A stretch of DNA of 24,060 nt from HXMU1420-2 sp040830545 (GCA_040830545.1 JBFOMB010000149.1:1-24060); one strand, 5' to 3'; positions 4,882 through 12,837 are shown, counted from the first letter of the stretch. The notes: generated by a model from the letters alone, not told the origin. Translations and numbers: made by a program.

Positions 4882-6540
4882 TCACCCGGCAGGCGCTGCA
4901 TCCTCCAGCCGCAATTGTGGGGTTTGACGCCCCCGCCAGGTGTTGATGTCCAGCCGTCCGGCCAGATGGAAACGCCCTGCGCCGGGTGCAGACAGGGCCG
5001 GACCCAGCCGGCCGTCAAACGCGCCGAACGCAATGGCCTCCAGCCGTCCACTCATCCCGTCGCTTAGTGTCAATTTCAGATGCCCGGATCCGACCTGTCG
5101 CGCATGCACGATCTGTGTGTCCGGCAGGGCAAAGCGTGGGGCAGGGGCGCTGGCCCCAAAGGGCCCGGCCTGTTCGATCCGTTCAATCAGGTCTACGGTT
5201 GCCGCGCCGGGCATCAGAACACCGTCCAGCCGCAAATCGCGCGGGCCGCCAGCGCCCGCGCCCTGACGCGCCAACAAGTCGCTCAGTCGTTCCATTGCCG
5301 GTTCCAATTGATCGCGGGCAACCGTCAGCCCGGCGGCCATACGGTGCCCGCCGCCCTTCAACAGCAGACCTTCGCCGGCCAACCGCTGGATCGACGCGCC
5401 AAGGTCCACGCCGGTGACCGACCGGCCCGAGCCTTTGCCCTCGTCCCCGTCAAACCCGATCACGATGGCCGGGCGGTTGGTCAATTCCTTCAATCGAGAG
5501 GCAACGATTCCCACAACTCCCGGATGCCAGCCCTCTCCGGCCGCCCAGATCAGAGGGCCATCCAGTCCCCGCGCTTCGGCCTGTTCCAGAGCCGCGGCGC
5601 GCACTGCGTCCTCGATTGCGCGCCGTTCGGTGTTCAGTTGGTCCAGCCGTTCCGCCATGGCTGCCGCCTCGGCAGGGTCATCGGTGGCCAGTAGGCGCGC
5701 GCCCAGGTCAGCCTTGCCAATCCGCCCACCCGCATTCACACGCGGGCCCATGACAAATCCCAGGTGATAGCTGCTGGGCGCGGGTTCCAGCCGCGCGACA
5801 TCCGCCAGCGCACGCAATCCCGGACGGTCGCGAAATCCCATAACCTTCAGCCCCTGCCGCACCAGCGCCCGATTGGCTGCAACCAAGGGCGCGACATCCG
5901 CTACGGTTGCCAGCGCCACAAGATCCAGCAGCGCCATCAGGTCGGGGCTGTTCTGGCCTGCCTCGCGCATCTGACGTCGGGCTTCGACCAGCATCAGGAA
6001 CACCACGCCCGCAGCGCAAAGATAGCCCAGGCTGCCGTCTTCGTCTTGACGGTTGGGGTTCACGACCGCATGAGCCGGGGGCAGGGTTTCGCCACCCAGA
6101 TGGTGGTCCAGTACAATCACATCTGCCTGCTTCACCGCCGCCAGCGGATCGTGGCTGAGTGTGCCGCAATCCACGCAGATGATGAGGTCGTGGTCCGCGT
6201 CCAGTGCCTGCATTGCAGGTACGTTGGGGCCATACCCTTCGTCGATCCGGTCTGGCACGTACAGCGTTGCGGGCTGTCCCATCTGGCGCAGCCAACTGAT
6301 CAGCAACGCGGCAGAACTGCCCCCGTCCACGTCATAATCCGCAAAGACCGCAATCCGCTCACGGTGTTGCACGGCCTGCACGAACCGGGCGGCGGCGGTT
6401 TCCATATCTTTCAGAGAACGCGGGTCTGGCAACAGGTCGCGCAGTTGTGGGGTCAGGAACGCCTCGGCCTCTTCCGTGGGTACTCCACGCGCCGCCAGCA
6501 CCTGACATACCGCGCGCGGCAATCCCGTCCGCTGAACCAA
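4882..6540 (-). CDS. recJ: Single-stranded-DNA-specific exonuclease RecJ
   Basis: RecJ degrades single-stranded DNA 5' to 3' in recombination, mismatch and base-excision repair. From the in-frame TTG at 6540 the product is 552 residues. The DHH phosphoesterase motifs are all present: FADYDVDGG (DYDVDG at 68-73), CVDCGT (122-127) and VLDHHLGG (D145-H146-H147). The DHHA1 half shows GEGWHPGVVGIVASRLKE, GKGSGRSV and GGGHRMAAGL, and an OB-like C-terminal domain follows. The TTG start is doubtful, because recognisable family N-terminal sequence (FLGVDQSLTGRRWVGP) continues upstream in frame with no ATG, GTG or TTG. An ATC at 6648 placed eight bases after GGAG would add 36 residues. The gene belongs to the hom-glpX-recJ minus-strand series but is separated from glpX by an opposing cytochrome gene. 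Confidence 0.92.
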   Translation of the reverse strand: MVQRTGLPRAVCQVLAARGVPTEEAEAFLTPQLRDLLPDPRSLKDMETAAARFVQAVQHRERIAVFADYDVDGGSSAALLISWLRQMGQPATLYVPDRIDEGYGPNVPAMQALDADHDLIICVDCGTLSHDPLAAVKQADVIVLDHHLGGETLPPAHAVVNPNRQDEDGSLGYLCAAGVVFLMLVEARRQMREAGQNSPDLMALLDLVALATVADVAPLVAANRALVRQGLKVMGFRDRPGLRALADVARLEPAPSSYHLGFVMGPRVNAGGRIGKADLGARLLATDDPAEAAAMAERLDQLNTERRAIEDAVRAAALEQAEARGLDGPLIWAAGEGWHPGVVGIVASRLKELTNRPAIVIGFDGDEGKGSGRSVTGVDLGASIQRLAGEGLLLKGGGHRMAAGLTVARDQLEPAMERLSDLLARQGAGAGGPRDLRLDGVLMPGAATVDLIERIEQAGPFGASAPAPRFALPDTQIVHARQVGSGHLKLTLSDGMSGRLEAIAFGAFDGRLGPALSAPGAGRFHLAGRLDINTWRGRQTPQLRLEDAAPAG

Positions 6541-6774
6541 AGTTTCTGCGGCACGGTCCTGTTCTACGTCTGGCCCAACCCAGCGCCGTCCAGTCAGAGA
6601 TTGGTCGACGCCAAGAAAGGCAGGGCGTGTCTGGGAATCCTGTGTGATGTTGCAAGCTCCAACAATGGGGTTGGCCCGGCTTACTGTACGGCCAAAGGAT
6701 TGTCAGCAGGCCGGATTGACCTTCCTGCAGGTGGAACCCCTAATCTGCGGGCTCCAAACCGACTCGGAGCGCAA

Positions 6775-7221
6775 ATGAACATCCCTCGAATGACTGGCCT
6801 GACCGTCCTCATTGGCTTGGGCACAGCCGCATTGGCCCACCAGGGCATTCAGAACGCCGCCGTAAAGGCGCGGATGGACTCCATGTCGGCCATCGCGACG
6901 CATATGAAAACGCTGGGTGACATGGCGCGTGGGAAGGCCACGTTTGACACGGCGTTGGCGCGTCATGCTGCGCAAGGGATCTCGCTGCATGCCGCTGAGG
7001 TGCCGACATTGTTCGAGGTGCCAGAAAATGATCCCAAATCCGAGGCTTTGCCAATCATCTGGACCCAGTTCGATGATTTCGAGGCCAAGGCCGTGCAAAT
7101 GGAAAAAGTCGCCGCAGATCTTGCGACGACCTTGTCAGAGCCGGATGATCTGCCCGCAGCACTAAAAGCCCTGGGCGCAACCTGTACGTCCTGCCACGAA
7201 ACCTATCGCCAGGAGCAATAG
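6775..7221 (+). CDS. Cytochrome c' (class II c-type cytochrome)
   Basis: The 148-residue product begins at ATG 6775 after CGGAG. A signal peptide (MNIPRMTGLTVLIGLGTAALA, cut before HQG) sends it to the periplasm. The rest is a helical bundle with the single haem-binding motif CTSCH (C137, C140, H141) close to the C-terminus, the hallmark of class II cytochromes. The first helix carries the region where the family has its sixth haem-face residue (ARMDSMSAI). These proteins bind NO or CO and may protect against nitrosative stress. The frame is open far upstream but only by chance, antisense to recJ. The gene ends 14 bases from the convergent end of glpX and is inserted between glpX and recJ. 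Confidence 0.9.
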   Translation: MNIPRMTGLTVLIGLGTAALAHQGIQNAAVKARMDSMSAIATHMKTLGDMARGKATFDTALARHAAQGISLHAAEVPTLFEVPENDPKSEALPIIWTQFDDFEAKAVQMEKVAADLATTLSEPDDLPAALKALGATCTSCHETYRQEQ

Positions 7222-7235
7222 GTCTCGCAAACGGG

Positions 7236-8201
7236 TCAGGCGACCGGTGTGCGGTAGCTCATTTTACGGACCGAACCGGTCTTGGACCGCATCAACAGCG
7301 TTGTGGTTTCCAACCAGCCGGGTTCACGGCGGATACCGGGCAGCAAGGTACCGCCGGTCACGCCGGTTGCGGCAAAGATCACGTCATCTGTCACCAATTC
7401 GTCCCGGCGATAAACGCGGTCCAGATCGGTGATCCCGGCCTTTTCGGCGCGGCCTTTTTCATCATCGTTGCGGAACAGCAGTCGACCCTCGAATTGGCCG
7501 CCCATGCACTTCAAGGCAGATGCAGCCAGCACACCCTCGGGCGCACCGCCAGATCCCATATACATGTCGATTCCTGTCGTTTCCGACTCGGCGCAGTGCA
7601 TGACGCCAGCGACGTCCCCATCGGTGATCAGGCGGATGGAGGCACCGGTTGAACGAACCTCGGCGATCATGTCCACGTGGCGCGGTCGTTCCAGAATGCA
7701 GACCGTGATGTCGGAGGGCGCACAGCCCTTTTCAGTGGCCAGAGCGGAAACGCGCGTGGCGGGCGGCATGTCCAGCGTGATCAACCCCTCGCTATAGCCG
7801 GGTCCAATCGCGACCTTTTCCATGTAGACGTCCGGCGCATGCAGCATCGACCCGCGTGGGCCCATGGCGATCACGGTCAGCGCGTTTGGCATATCCTTGG
7901 CGGTCAGCGTGGTGCCTTCCAGCGGGTCCAGCGCGATGTCGACGCCCGGCCCGGTCCCGGTGCCGACCTCTTCGCCGATATAGAGCATCGGGGCTTCGTC
8001 ACGCTCGCCTTCACCGATGACCACAACGCCTGCGATGTCCAGCAGGTTCAGTTGTTCGCGCATGGCGTTGACCGCCGCCTGATCCGCAGCCTTTTCATCA
8101 CCGCGTCCAACCCAATTGGCCGAAGCCAGTGCAGCCTGCTCTGCCACACGGGCCAGGCCCAGCGAAAGCATACGATCGTTGAAGCCAGTCGGTTCTGCCA
8201 T
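7236..8201 (-). CDS. glpX: Fructose-1,6-bisphosphatase, class II
   Basis: GlpX removes the 1-phosphate from fructose 1,6-bisphosphate in gluconeogenesis; in some alphaproteobacteria it also acts on sedoheptulose bisphosphate. The 321-residue length is normal. Family motifs are complete: the nucleophile/metal segment VVIGEGERDEAPMLYIGE (about 60-77), the metal and phosphate segment LDPLEGTT (91-98), and MYMGSGGAPEGVLAAS. The start at ATG 8201 has AGGA about eight bases upstream. It lies downstream of hom on the same strand, but two opposing genes separate them, so a separate promoter in 8202-8359 is likely. Confidence 0.96.
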   Translation of the reverse strand: MAEPTGFNDRMLSLGLARVAEQAALASANWVGRGDEKAADQAAVNAMREQLNLLDIAGVVVIGEGERDEAPMLYIGEEVGTGTGPGVDIALDPLEGTTLTAKDMPNALTVIAMGPRGSMLHAPDVYMEKVAIGPGYSEGLITLDMPPATRVSALATEKGCAPSDITVCILERPRHVDMIAEVRSTGASIRLITDGDVAGVMHCAESETTGIDMYMGSGGAPEGVLAASALKCMGGQFEGRLLFRNDDEKGRAEKAGITDLDRVYRRDELVTDDVIFAATGVTGGTLLPGIRREPGWLETTTLLMRSKTGSVRKMSYRTPVA

Positions 8202-8359
8202 GGGTCACGTCCTTTTGAGGCAAGTCATTTTCGCCTGCCTAGCTTTTGACTGCCCCGGGGGCAAGCCTTGTGACGCTGTTGGACGCCAATCGGGCGAGAC
8301 TTGCGGATTTGACGCGCGGGGATAGGGTTGGTCAGTCATCCGAATTGAAAGGTCCCGTC

Positions 8360-8788
8360 GTGCAAGTTTTACGCATTGATCACGTCCATGTCGAAGTGCC
8401 GGATCGCGATGTGGCGGCGGATTGGTTTCAGACGGTGCTGGGCCTAACCCGGCATGCGGAATTTGCGCATTGGGCGGAAGACCCGATGGGGCCGTTGATT
8501 CTGGCGGGCGGTGATGGGCAGCCGACGCTGTCGCTCTTTGCCCGTGACGCAGGGCCGAGCGACCGGGACGCGACCATTGCCTTTCGCGTCACAGGCGCGG
8601 ATTTCATCGCCTTTCTGGATCGGGCCGAGGGGTTGAGGCTGCATGATCGCTTTGACGCACCAGTGTCGCGAGCCATGGCGATGGATCATGGCGGGTCGTG
8701 GTCGGTCTATTTTGTCGATCCGTATGGCAACCGGTTCGAGGTCACGAGCTACGATGTCGACATCGTTGCCGCAGCTTTGGCGGGGTGA
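8360..8788 (+). CDS. VOC (glyoxalase/bleomycin-resistance) superfamily protein
   Basis: The 142-residue product begins at GTG 8360, after AAAGG; the frame is open to 8246 but the extension adds nothing recognisable. Two beta-alpha-beta-beta-beta halves are visible. The first starts LRIDHVHVEVPDRDVAADWFQTVLGL (metal-ligand histidine in the IDHVHV strand). The second ends with GGSWSVYFVDPYGNRFEVTSYD, where the glutamate of RFEVTSYD sits at the usual last ligand position. Members include dioxygenases, glyoxalases and resistance proteins; the substrate cannot be told. The gene is six bases from the Nudix gene and the two form an operon. Confidence 0.85.
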   Translation: MQVLRIDHVHVEVPDRDVAADWFQTVLGLTRHAEFAHWAEDPMGPLILAGGDGQPTLSLFARDAGPSDRDATIAFRVTGADFIAFLDRAEGLRLHDRFDAPVSRAMAMDHGGSWSVYFVDPYGNRFEVTSYDVDIVAAALAG

Positions 8789-8794
8789 GCGGCT

Positions 8795-9196
8795 ATGACG
8801 GACATCGTCAACGGGGTCCTGACGCGCGATGGACAGGTTTTGATGGCGCGCCGCACCGCCCATCGCAGGACCTATCACGACAGTTGGAGCTTCCCGGGTG
8901 GGCATGTGGGGGATGGCGAAACACTGGAACAGGCGTTGGTGCGGGAGCTAAGGGAAGAAATCGGCGTAACCGCGACACCCGGCCTGTTGCTACACAGCTT
9001 TTCGGACAACGACACATATCCGGAAAAGCCCGTGACCTTTTACCTGTTTGCGGTCAACAACTGGCAGGGTGTCCCCGTAAATCATGGGGACGAACACAGT
9101 GAGTTGCGCTGGATGCCATTCGATGAGGCAGGGCAATTGCCCGATCTGACGTTCCCAGACTATGCGCCGGTGCTGACTGGTCTGATTGCCGGCTGA
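8795..9196 (+). CDS. Nudix hydrolase (MutT-like)
   Basis: The 133-residue product carries a perfect Nudix box, GX5EX7REUXEEXGU, at residues 36-58 (from GHVGDGE to RELREEIGV). These enzymes cleave nucleoside diphosphates linked to another group, often sanitising nucleotide pools or trimming cofactors. The substrate cannot be read. The N-terminal strand VNGVLTRDGQVLMARRT and WSFPGGH are typical. GGGTGAG just before the start serves as ribosome binding site. The gene ends four bases before the end of hom (convergent) and is probably co-transcribed with the VOC gene. Confidence 0.92.
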   Translation: MTDIVNGVLTRDGQVLMARRTAHRRTYHDSWSFPGGHVGDGETLEQALVRELREEIGVTATPGLLLHSFSDNDTYPEKPVTFYLFAVNNWQGVPVNHGDEHSELRWMPFDEAGQLPDLTFPDYAPVLTGLIAG

Positions 9197-9200
9197 GCGA

Positions 9201-10487
9201 TCAGACTTCCTCGATCCGTAGGGCAACGGGTGGGGCGGTCACAACCTCGGTTCCGGTCAACGCCTCCAGCGCGTTGTCCAACGCGTCGCGGCTGGTCTTG
9301 TGGGTGACGATCAGAACTGGCGCTTCGGGCTCGGAATGGCCGTATTGACGCATCCGGTCGATGGACACACCGCTTTCGCCCAGGATCGTCGCGACCTGCG
9401 CCAGCGCGCCCGGTTTGTCCTGCAAAGCCATACGCAGGTAGAACGCCGCTGGCAGCGGGGATTTCGCCGCTGGCACAGTCTCAAGCGTCATGGCCGGTTG
9501 GCCGAAGGTCGGGATGCGGAAGCCCCGCGCGATGTCACACACGTCCCCCATCACCGCGCTGGCGGTCGGGCCTTCGCCCGCGCCTGGGCCGCGCAGCACG
9601 ACCTGTTCCACCGCGTCACCTTCGATCACGACCATGTTTGTGCCGCCCTCAAGCTGACCTAATGGCGAAGATGCGGGTACCAAGCAGGGCGTCATCCGCT
9701 GTTCCAGTCCGCGCGCTGTACGTTGCGCCACGCCCAGCAGCTTTATCCGGAAGCCCATGTCGGCCGCCTGCCGGATGTCGTCGATCGAAACCTTGTCGAT
9801 TCCCTCCAACCGGATGCCATCAAAGTCGGGTTTGGTGCCAAACGCGATGGACGACAACAGTGCCAGCTTGTGCCCCGCGTCGATCCCGCCCACATCCAGC
9901 GTCGGGTCGGCCTCCACATAACCCAGCCCATCTGCCTCGGCAAAAGCCTCCTCGTAGCTCAGTCCGGCCTTTTCCATCCGCGTCAGGATGTAGTTGCAGG
10001 TGCCGTTCATCACGCCCATCACCCGGGTGATTTCGTTGGCGGCCAGCCCCTCGGTCAGGGACTTGATCACAGGGATACCACCTGCGACAGCCGCCTCGAA
10101 CCGGATCACGCAGCCCGCAGCCTCGGCCGTTTCGGCCAGCGCCTGACCGTGGATCGCCAGCAGCGCCTTGTTTGCGGTCACCACATCCTTGCCTGCGGCC
10201 AGCGCGGCCTCGGTCGCCTGTTTCGCCGGGCCTTCAGAGCCGCCCATCAGTTCGATAAACACGTCCACATCGTCGCGCACTGCCAGTGCAACGGGATCGT
10301 CGCACCAGTCATACCCGGTCAGGCCAATACCGCGATCCTTGGACCGGTCACGAGCAGAGACGGCCACAATCTCGACCGGGCGACCACAGCGCGCCGCCAG
10401 CAAATCTGCATGTGTGCGAACAATCCGCACGACGCCCACGCCCACGGTCCCCAGACCTGCAATTCCCAGACGCAGCGCGTTGCCCAT
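9201..10487 (-). CDS. hom: Homoserine dehydrogenase
   Basis: This enzyme reduces aspartate semialdehyde to homoserine with NAD(P)H, the branch to threonine, methionine and isoleucine. The 428-residue monofunctional form is complete. It has a Rossmann motif GLGTVGVG (11-18), the VTANKALLA and FEAAVAGGIPVI segments of the catalytic domain, GVMNGTCNYILTRM, and DPTLDVGGIDAGHKLALL. A C-terminal ACT domain begins near LQDKPGALAQVATIL, where threonine feedback normally acts. The start is ATG 10487, eight bases after AAGGAG; the open frame extends to 10535 without a better site. It is the first of the minus-strand hom, glpX, recJ series. Confidence 0.96.
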   Translation of the reverse strand: MGNALRLGIAGLGTVGVGVVRIVRTHADLLAARCGRPVEIVAVSARDRSKDRGIGLTGYDWCDDPVALAVRDDVDVFIELMGGSEGPAKQATEAALAAGKDVVTANKALLAIHGQALAETAEAAGCVIRFEAAVAGGIPVIKSLTEGLAANEITRVMGVMNGTCNYILTRMEKAGLSYEEAFAEADGLGYVEADPTLDVGGIDAGHKLALLSSIAFGTKPDFDGIRLEGIDKVSIDDIRQAADMGFRIKLLGVAQRTARGLEQRMTPCLVPASSPLGQLEGGTNMVVIEGDAVEQVVLRGPGAGEGPTASAVMGDVCDIARGFRIPTFGQPAMTLETVPAAKSPLPAAFYLRMALQDKPGALAQVATILGESGVSIDRMRQYGHSEPEAPVLIVTHKTSRDALDNALEALTGTEVVTAPPVALRIEEV

Positions 10488-10578
10488 CCGCTGGCTCCTT
10501 CTTATCCGATGTCTGGCCCCTCGTAGCGATTTCACAGGACCGGTGCAATCGCCGGAACTGCGCCGGCTGGCTCAAACA

Positions 10579-10593
10579 CTCAGCAATGCTGAG
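10579..10593. promoter_or_regulatory. Palindrome upstream of hom and the small peptide gene
   Basis: CTCAGC-AAT-GCTGAG is a perfect 6-bp inverted repeat in the 188-base divergent gap between hom (start 10487) and the peptide gene (start 10676). It could be an operator for either side. No regulator can be named. Confidence 0.35.
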
Positions 10594-10675
10594 GACGCGG
10601 CGAGCCGTCGCATACTCGGAGGCTGCCGTAGCGCTAGCTCCCTGCGCATCAGCAACGCAAAAGGGGAGAGAGACC

Positions 10676-10759
10676 ATGTTCAAAGGGCTGACACTGTCCA
10701 TTGTACTCATCACGGCGGCCATGTTGGGCGTCCCGATGGTGATGGCGCAGTTCATCTGA
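10676..10759 (+). CDS. 27-residue hydrophobic peptide
   Basis: ATG 10676 follows an unusually strong ribosome binding site (AAGGGGAGAG, about six bases away) and reads MFKGLTLSIVLITAAMLGVP-MVMAQFI before TGA. The peptide has one lysine and then an unbroken hydrophobic helix. It is either a single-pass small membrane protein or a bare signal-peptide-like sequence (VMA-QFI resembles a cleavage site with almost nothing after it). A hairpin with a T run follows the stop. The strong site, the clean helix and the hairpin argue that it is translated. Its function is unknown. Confidence 0.55.
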   Translation: MFKGLTLSIVLITAAMLGVPMVMAQFI

Positions 10760-10767
10760 CGCTATCT

Positions 10768-10821
10768 TGACGCGGCCTCTATCCCTCGGGCGGCCGCGTC
10801 ACCCAACGATGGTTTTTTTTT
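10768..10821. terminator. 10-bp hairpin with downstream T run
   Basis: TGACGCGGCC (10768-10777) pairs perfectly with GGCCGCGTCA (10792-10801) around a 14-base loop. A run of nine T residues lies at 10813-10821, eleven bases beyond the stem, so the geometry is not textbook. It stands between the convergent peptide gene and the GNAT gene and may serve both. Confidence 0.5.
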
Positions 10822-10828
10822 GAAGCTT

Positions 10829-11470
10829 CTAGCCAGCCGCCGCCCGCCCCATGACCCAATAGGGTAGCCCGGTCAGCGGCTCGGTGATCTCTCCCAGTTC
10901 CTGAAACCCTAGCCGCGCATAAAAGCTCTTGTTTCGGGGGGACCAGGTTTCCAGATAGGTCGAAACCCCGGCAGTTTCTGCCTCGCGCAATACAGGCTCC
11001 ACCAATCTCGCACCCAAACCTCGTCCCTGATGATCGGGATGTAAGCCGAGGATCGACAGATACCAATCATCCGAATTGATCAAAGGGCCGGTTAAATCAC
11101 TCATATTGGCGTTGAGTTCCTGATAGGCACTCAAACTGTCCGGCCCCAGACATGCTTCCAAGACCAGCGCCTTGTCGCGGGCTTTCCTTGCAGCCTCCTC
11201 AGCAGTCAAAGGCAGTGTCCAGATCGACGCGCCCGCACCATCTTCGGCGCAGATGATCCGCCCGAACCGCTCGCCCTCCACAATCGAATACCCGAAATAC
11301 CCCATCATTGCAGCGTGCGGTCCCGACGGATGCACCGCTCGCGCCTCTAGCAAGGCGTAAAACGGGTCATCCGACAAAGCGGCGTAAAGTGCCGCCGCTT
11401 CTTTGTGGTATTGTCCGGCCTCTGCCAGCAACCGCGCCGCTGTGGCTTGATCTGCCGCGTTCAGCGTCAT
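10829..11470 (-). CDS. GNAT-family N-acetyltransferase
   Basis: The 213-residue product ends in a GNAT acetyltransferase domain. The strand and acetyl-CoA loop read YLSILGLHPDHQGRGLGARL, with the Q/R-x-x-G-x-G/A pyrophosphate-binding motif at Q148-G-R-G-L-G153. A helix, LVEPVLREAETAG, follows. The closing motif is SFYARLGFQELGE. The N-terminal part (Y21 to about residue 75) resembles the helical front of this subclass. The acceptor substrate is not evident. The gene starts four bases after the lipoprotein gene and is co-transcribed with it. The divergent TetR gene with its operator suggests inducible control. Confidence 0.85.
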   Translation of the reverse strand: MTLNAADQATAARLLAEAGQYHKEAAALYAALSDDPFYALLEARAVHPSGPHAAMMGYFGYSIVEGERFGRIICAEDGAGASIWTLPLTAEEAARKARDKALVLEACLGPDSLSAYQELNANMSDLTGPLINSDDWYLSILGLHPDHQGRGLGARLVEPVLREAETAGVSTYLETWSPRNKSFYARLGFQELGEITEPLTGLPYWVMGRAAAG

Positions 11471-11474
11471 GTGA

Positions 11475-11723
11475 TTATCCGCCAGCGTTCAGACTTGCCG
11501 CGCGCCGCCTCAACCGATCCGCGCGCGCAGTCAGGGTTTGTTCCAGTTCCAGAGCTTCCGTCTCGGGCGAGGGTTCGGATTGCTGCAACCCATCCAGCAT
11601 GACCAATTCGGGGTAGGGGGCCTTGTCCACCCAATCCGGGACCGCCTGGTCCAGTTCGGGAACCTCGATACAGGCCGAAAGGGCCAGGCACAGGGCCAAG
11701 GTCAAGGGAAGGGCGCGCCACAT
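11475..11723 (-). CDS. Small lipoprotein
   Basis: From ATG 11723 (AGGA about eight bases upstream; an ATG at 11747 is an alternative) the product is 82 residues. A lipoprotein signal is clear: MWRALPLTLALCLALSAC, with lipobox LSAC. The mature cysteine would be lipid-anchored and followed by IEVPELD. The rest is acidic (SEPSPETEALELE) and ends in a basic helix (ARADRLRRRAASLNAGG), possibly a short coiled coil. No family is recognised. It is the first gene of a two-gene unit with the acetyltransferase. A TATAAA-like -10 box (11772-11767) overlaps the start of the TetR-type palindrome. Confidence 0.75.
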   Translation of the reverse strand: MWRALPLTLALCLALSACIEVPELDQAVPDWVDKAPYPELVMLDGLQQSEPSPETEALELEQTLTARADRLRRRAASLNAGG

Positions 11724-11772
11724 GTTTCTGTCCTGCCAAGTTTCCATGGCCGGGGCAAGTGGGGGTTTTATA

Positions 11773-11786
11773 TGAACACTCGTTCA
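11773..11786. promoter_or_regulatory. TetR-type palindromic operator
   Basis: TGAAC-ACTC-GTTCA is a perfect 5-bp inverted repeat. The half-sites have the AAC/GTT character frequent in TetR-family operators. It lies 14 bases before the TetR start (11801) and 50 bases before the divergent lipoprotein start (11723), next to a TATAAA-like box. A single bound dimer could repress both directions. Binding is inferred, not shown. Confidence 0.6.
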
Positions 11787-11800
11787 GATACAGTCTTGGG

Positions 11801-12388
11801 ATGGCACGCACCGCAGGCTCTCATTCCGATATCACAGGCCCGCGTATCCGGGACGCAGCGCTACACTTGTTTGCGCGCAATGGCTATGCTGCCGTGTCCA
11901 TGCGCCAGATCGCGGCGGAAGTCGGGGTGCAAGCCGGGGCGCTCTATAACTACACACCGGACAAGCAATCCCTCTTGTTCGAGCTTATGGAGCGCCACAT
12001 GCGGGGACTGTTGACAGAGCTTGCGACGTTGCCAGCATCCGGCTCGGCAACGGAGCGGCTGGAGCAGTTCGTGCGATTCCACATCGAGTTTCATATCGAC
12101 CGCCCGGACGAGGTGTTCATCGCCTATATGGAACTGCGCAATCTTACCGAGGAAAATTTTGCCCGGATCGAGGGGCTTCGCCGGATCTATGAGGACACGC
12201 TGGAGAAGATCCTGCAATCCGGTGTGGCTGAAGGCGCGTTCGACATCCCGGATACCAAAATCGCCACATTGGCCGTGATCGCGATGCTCAATGGTGTGAA
12301 CACCTGGTATCGCGCAGGTGGCCGTCTGAACCAAGGCGAAGTAGAAGCTGTCTACTGGAGCATGGTGCAGAAGGCCGTGGGCGTTTAG
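11801..12388 (+). CDS. TetR/AcrR-family transcriptional regulator
   Basis: The 195-residue product starts at ATG 11801, inside a longer open frame whose first 14 residues overlap the operator. The N-terminal DNA-binding domain is typical: IRDAALHLFARNGYAAVSMRQIAAEVGVQAGALYNYTPDKQSLL, with the recognition helix at about GALYNYTPDK. The C-terminal ligand domain is helical (HIEFHIDRPDEVFIAYMELRNL and so on). TetR regulators normally act as dimeric repressors released by a small ligand. A perfect palindrome just upstream suggests autorepression and control of the divergent lipoprotein-GNAT pair. The ligand is unknown. Confidence 0.9.
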   Translation: MARTAGSHSDITGPRIRDAALHLFARNGYAAVSMRQIAAEVGVQAGALYNYTPDKQSLLFELMERHMRGLLTELATLPASGSATERLEQFVRFHIEFHIDRPDEVFIAYMELRNLTEENFARIEGLRRIYEDTLEKILQSGVAEGAFDIPDTKIATLAVIAMLNGVNTWYRAGGRLNQGEVEAVYWSMVQKAVGV

Positions 12389-12411
12389 GGGCGCATAAGC
12401 CGGTTTCTGCC

Positions 12412-12837
12412 TCAGTCGTATCCAGCAGGGTCCTGCGGCGTGTGCAGCAATGTGCCATCGTATTTCATCAGATCGTCATTCATCTGCAGCCAACGCAGCT
12501 TGCTTTGGTAGTTGACGTGGAAGGTCGGTTCAAAATCCTCCGGGTGCTCCATCGACGCGGCATAGAGGTGCATGCCACCGGGGTAGTGATCCGCCTCAAA
12601 CCCCAGTGGCGATCCGCATCTGGCGCAGAAATGCCGGTAGACGCCTTTTGAGCTTTCCAGCGTTTTGGGTGCATCGCCGGTCCATTCAAACGCAGCCGAG
12701 GGTACGCCCAACCAGGCCACGACCGGGGCCGCGCAATTGCGGCGGCAGTCGTCGCAATGGCAATAGCAGCCCCATGTTGGGTCGCCTTCAAACGTCCAGC
12801 CGGTTGCGCCGCACAGGCAGTGGCCCTTGGTTGTCAT
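12412..12837 (-). CDS. GFA-family (CENP-V/GFA domain) zinc protein
   Basis: From ATG 12837 (GGAG upstream) the product is 141 residues. The cysteine pattern of the GFA fold is complete: GHCLCG (C7, C9), CYCHCDDC (C24, C26, C28, C31) and CARCGSPLG (C71, C74), which bind two zinc ions. The family is named for a proposed glutathione-formaldehyde adduct enzyme, but most members have no proven activity. The C-terminal part (MHLYAASMEHPEDFEPTFHV) is standard. Longer open sequence upstream to 12912 lacks a better start. The 24-base gap to the convergent TetR gene holds no clear terminator. Confidence 0.88.
   Translation of the reverse strand: MTTKGHCLCGATGWTFEGDPTWGCYCHCDDCRRNCAAPVVAWLGVPSAAFEWTGDAPKTLESSKGVYRHFCARCGSPLGFEADHYPGGMHLYAASMEHPEDFEPTFHVNYQSKLRWLQMNDDLMKYDGTLLHTPQDPAGYD

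Noticed and set aside
5764..6774. Long plus-strand open frame leading into the cytochrome gene
   Set aside because: It is antisense to recJ, with glutamine- and histidine-rich shadow composition. Only the part from ATG 6775, with ribosome binding site and signal peptide, is cytochrome c'.
9723..10526. 267-residue plus-strand frame opposite hom
   Set aside because: It is antisense to a well-supported enzyme gene with no motif of its own.
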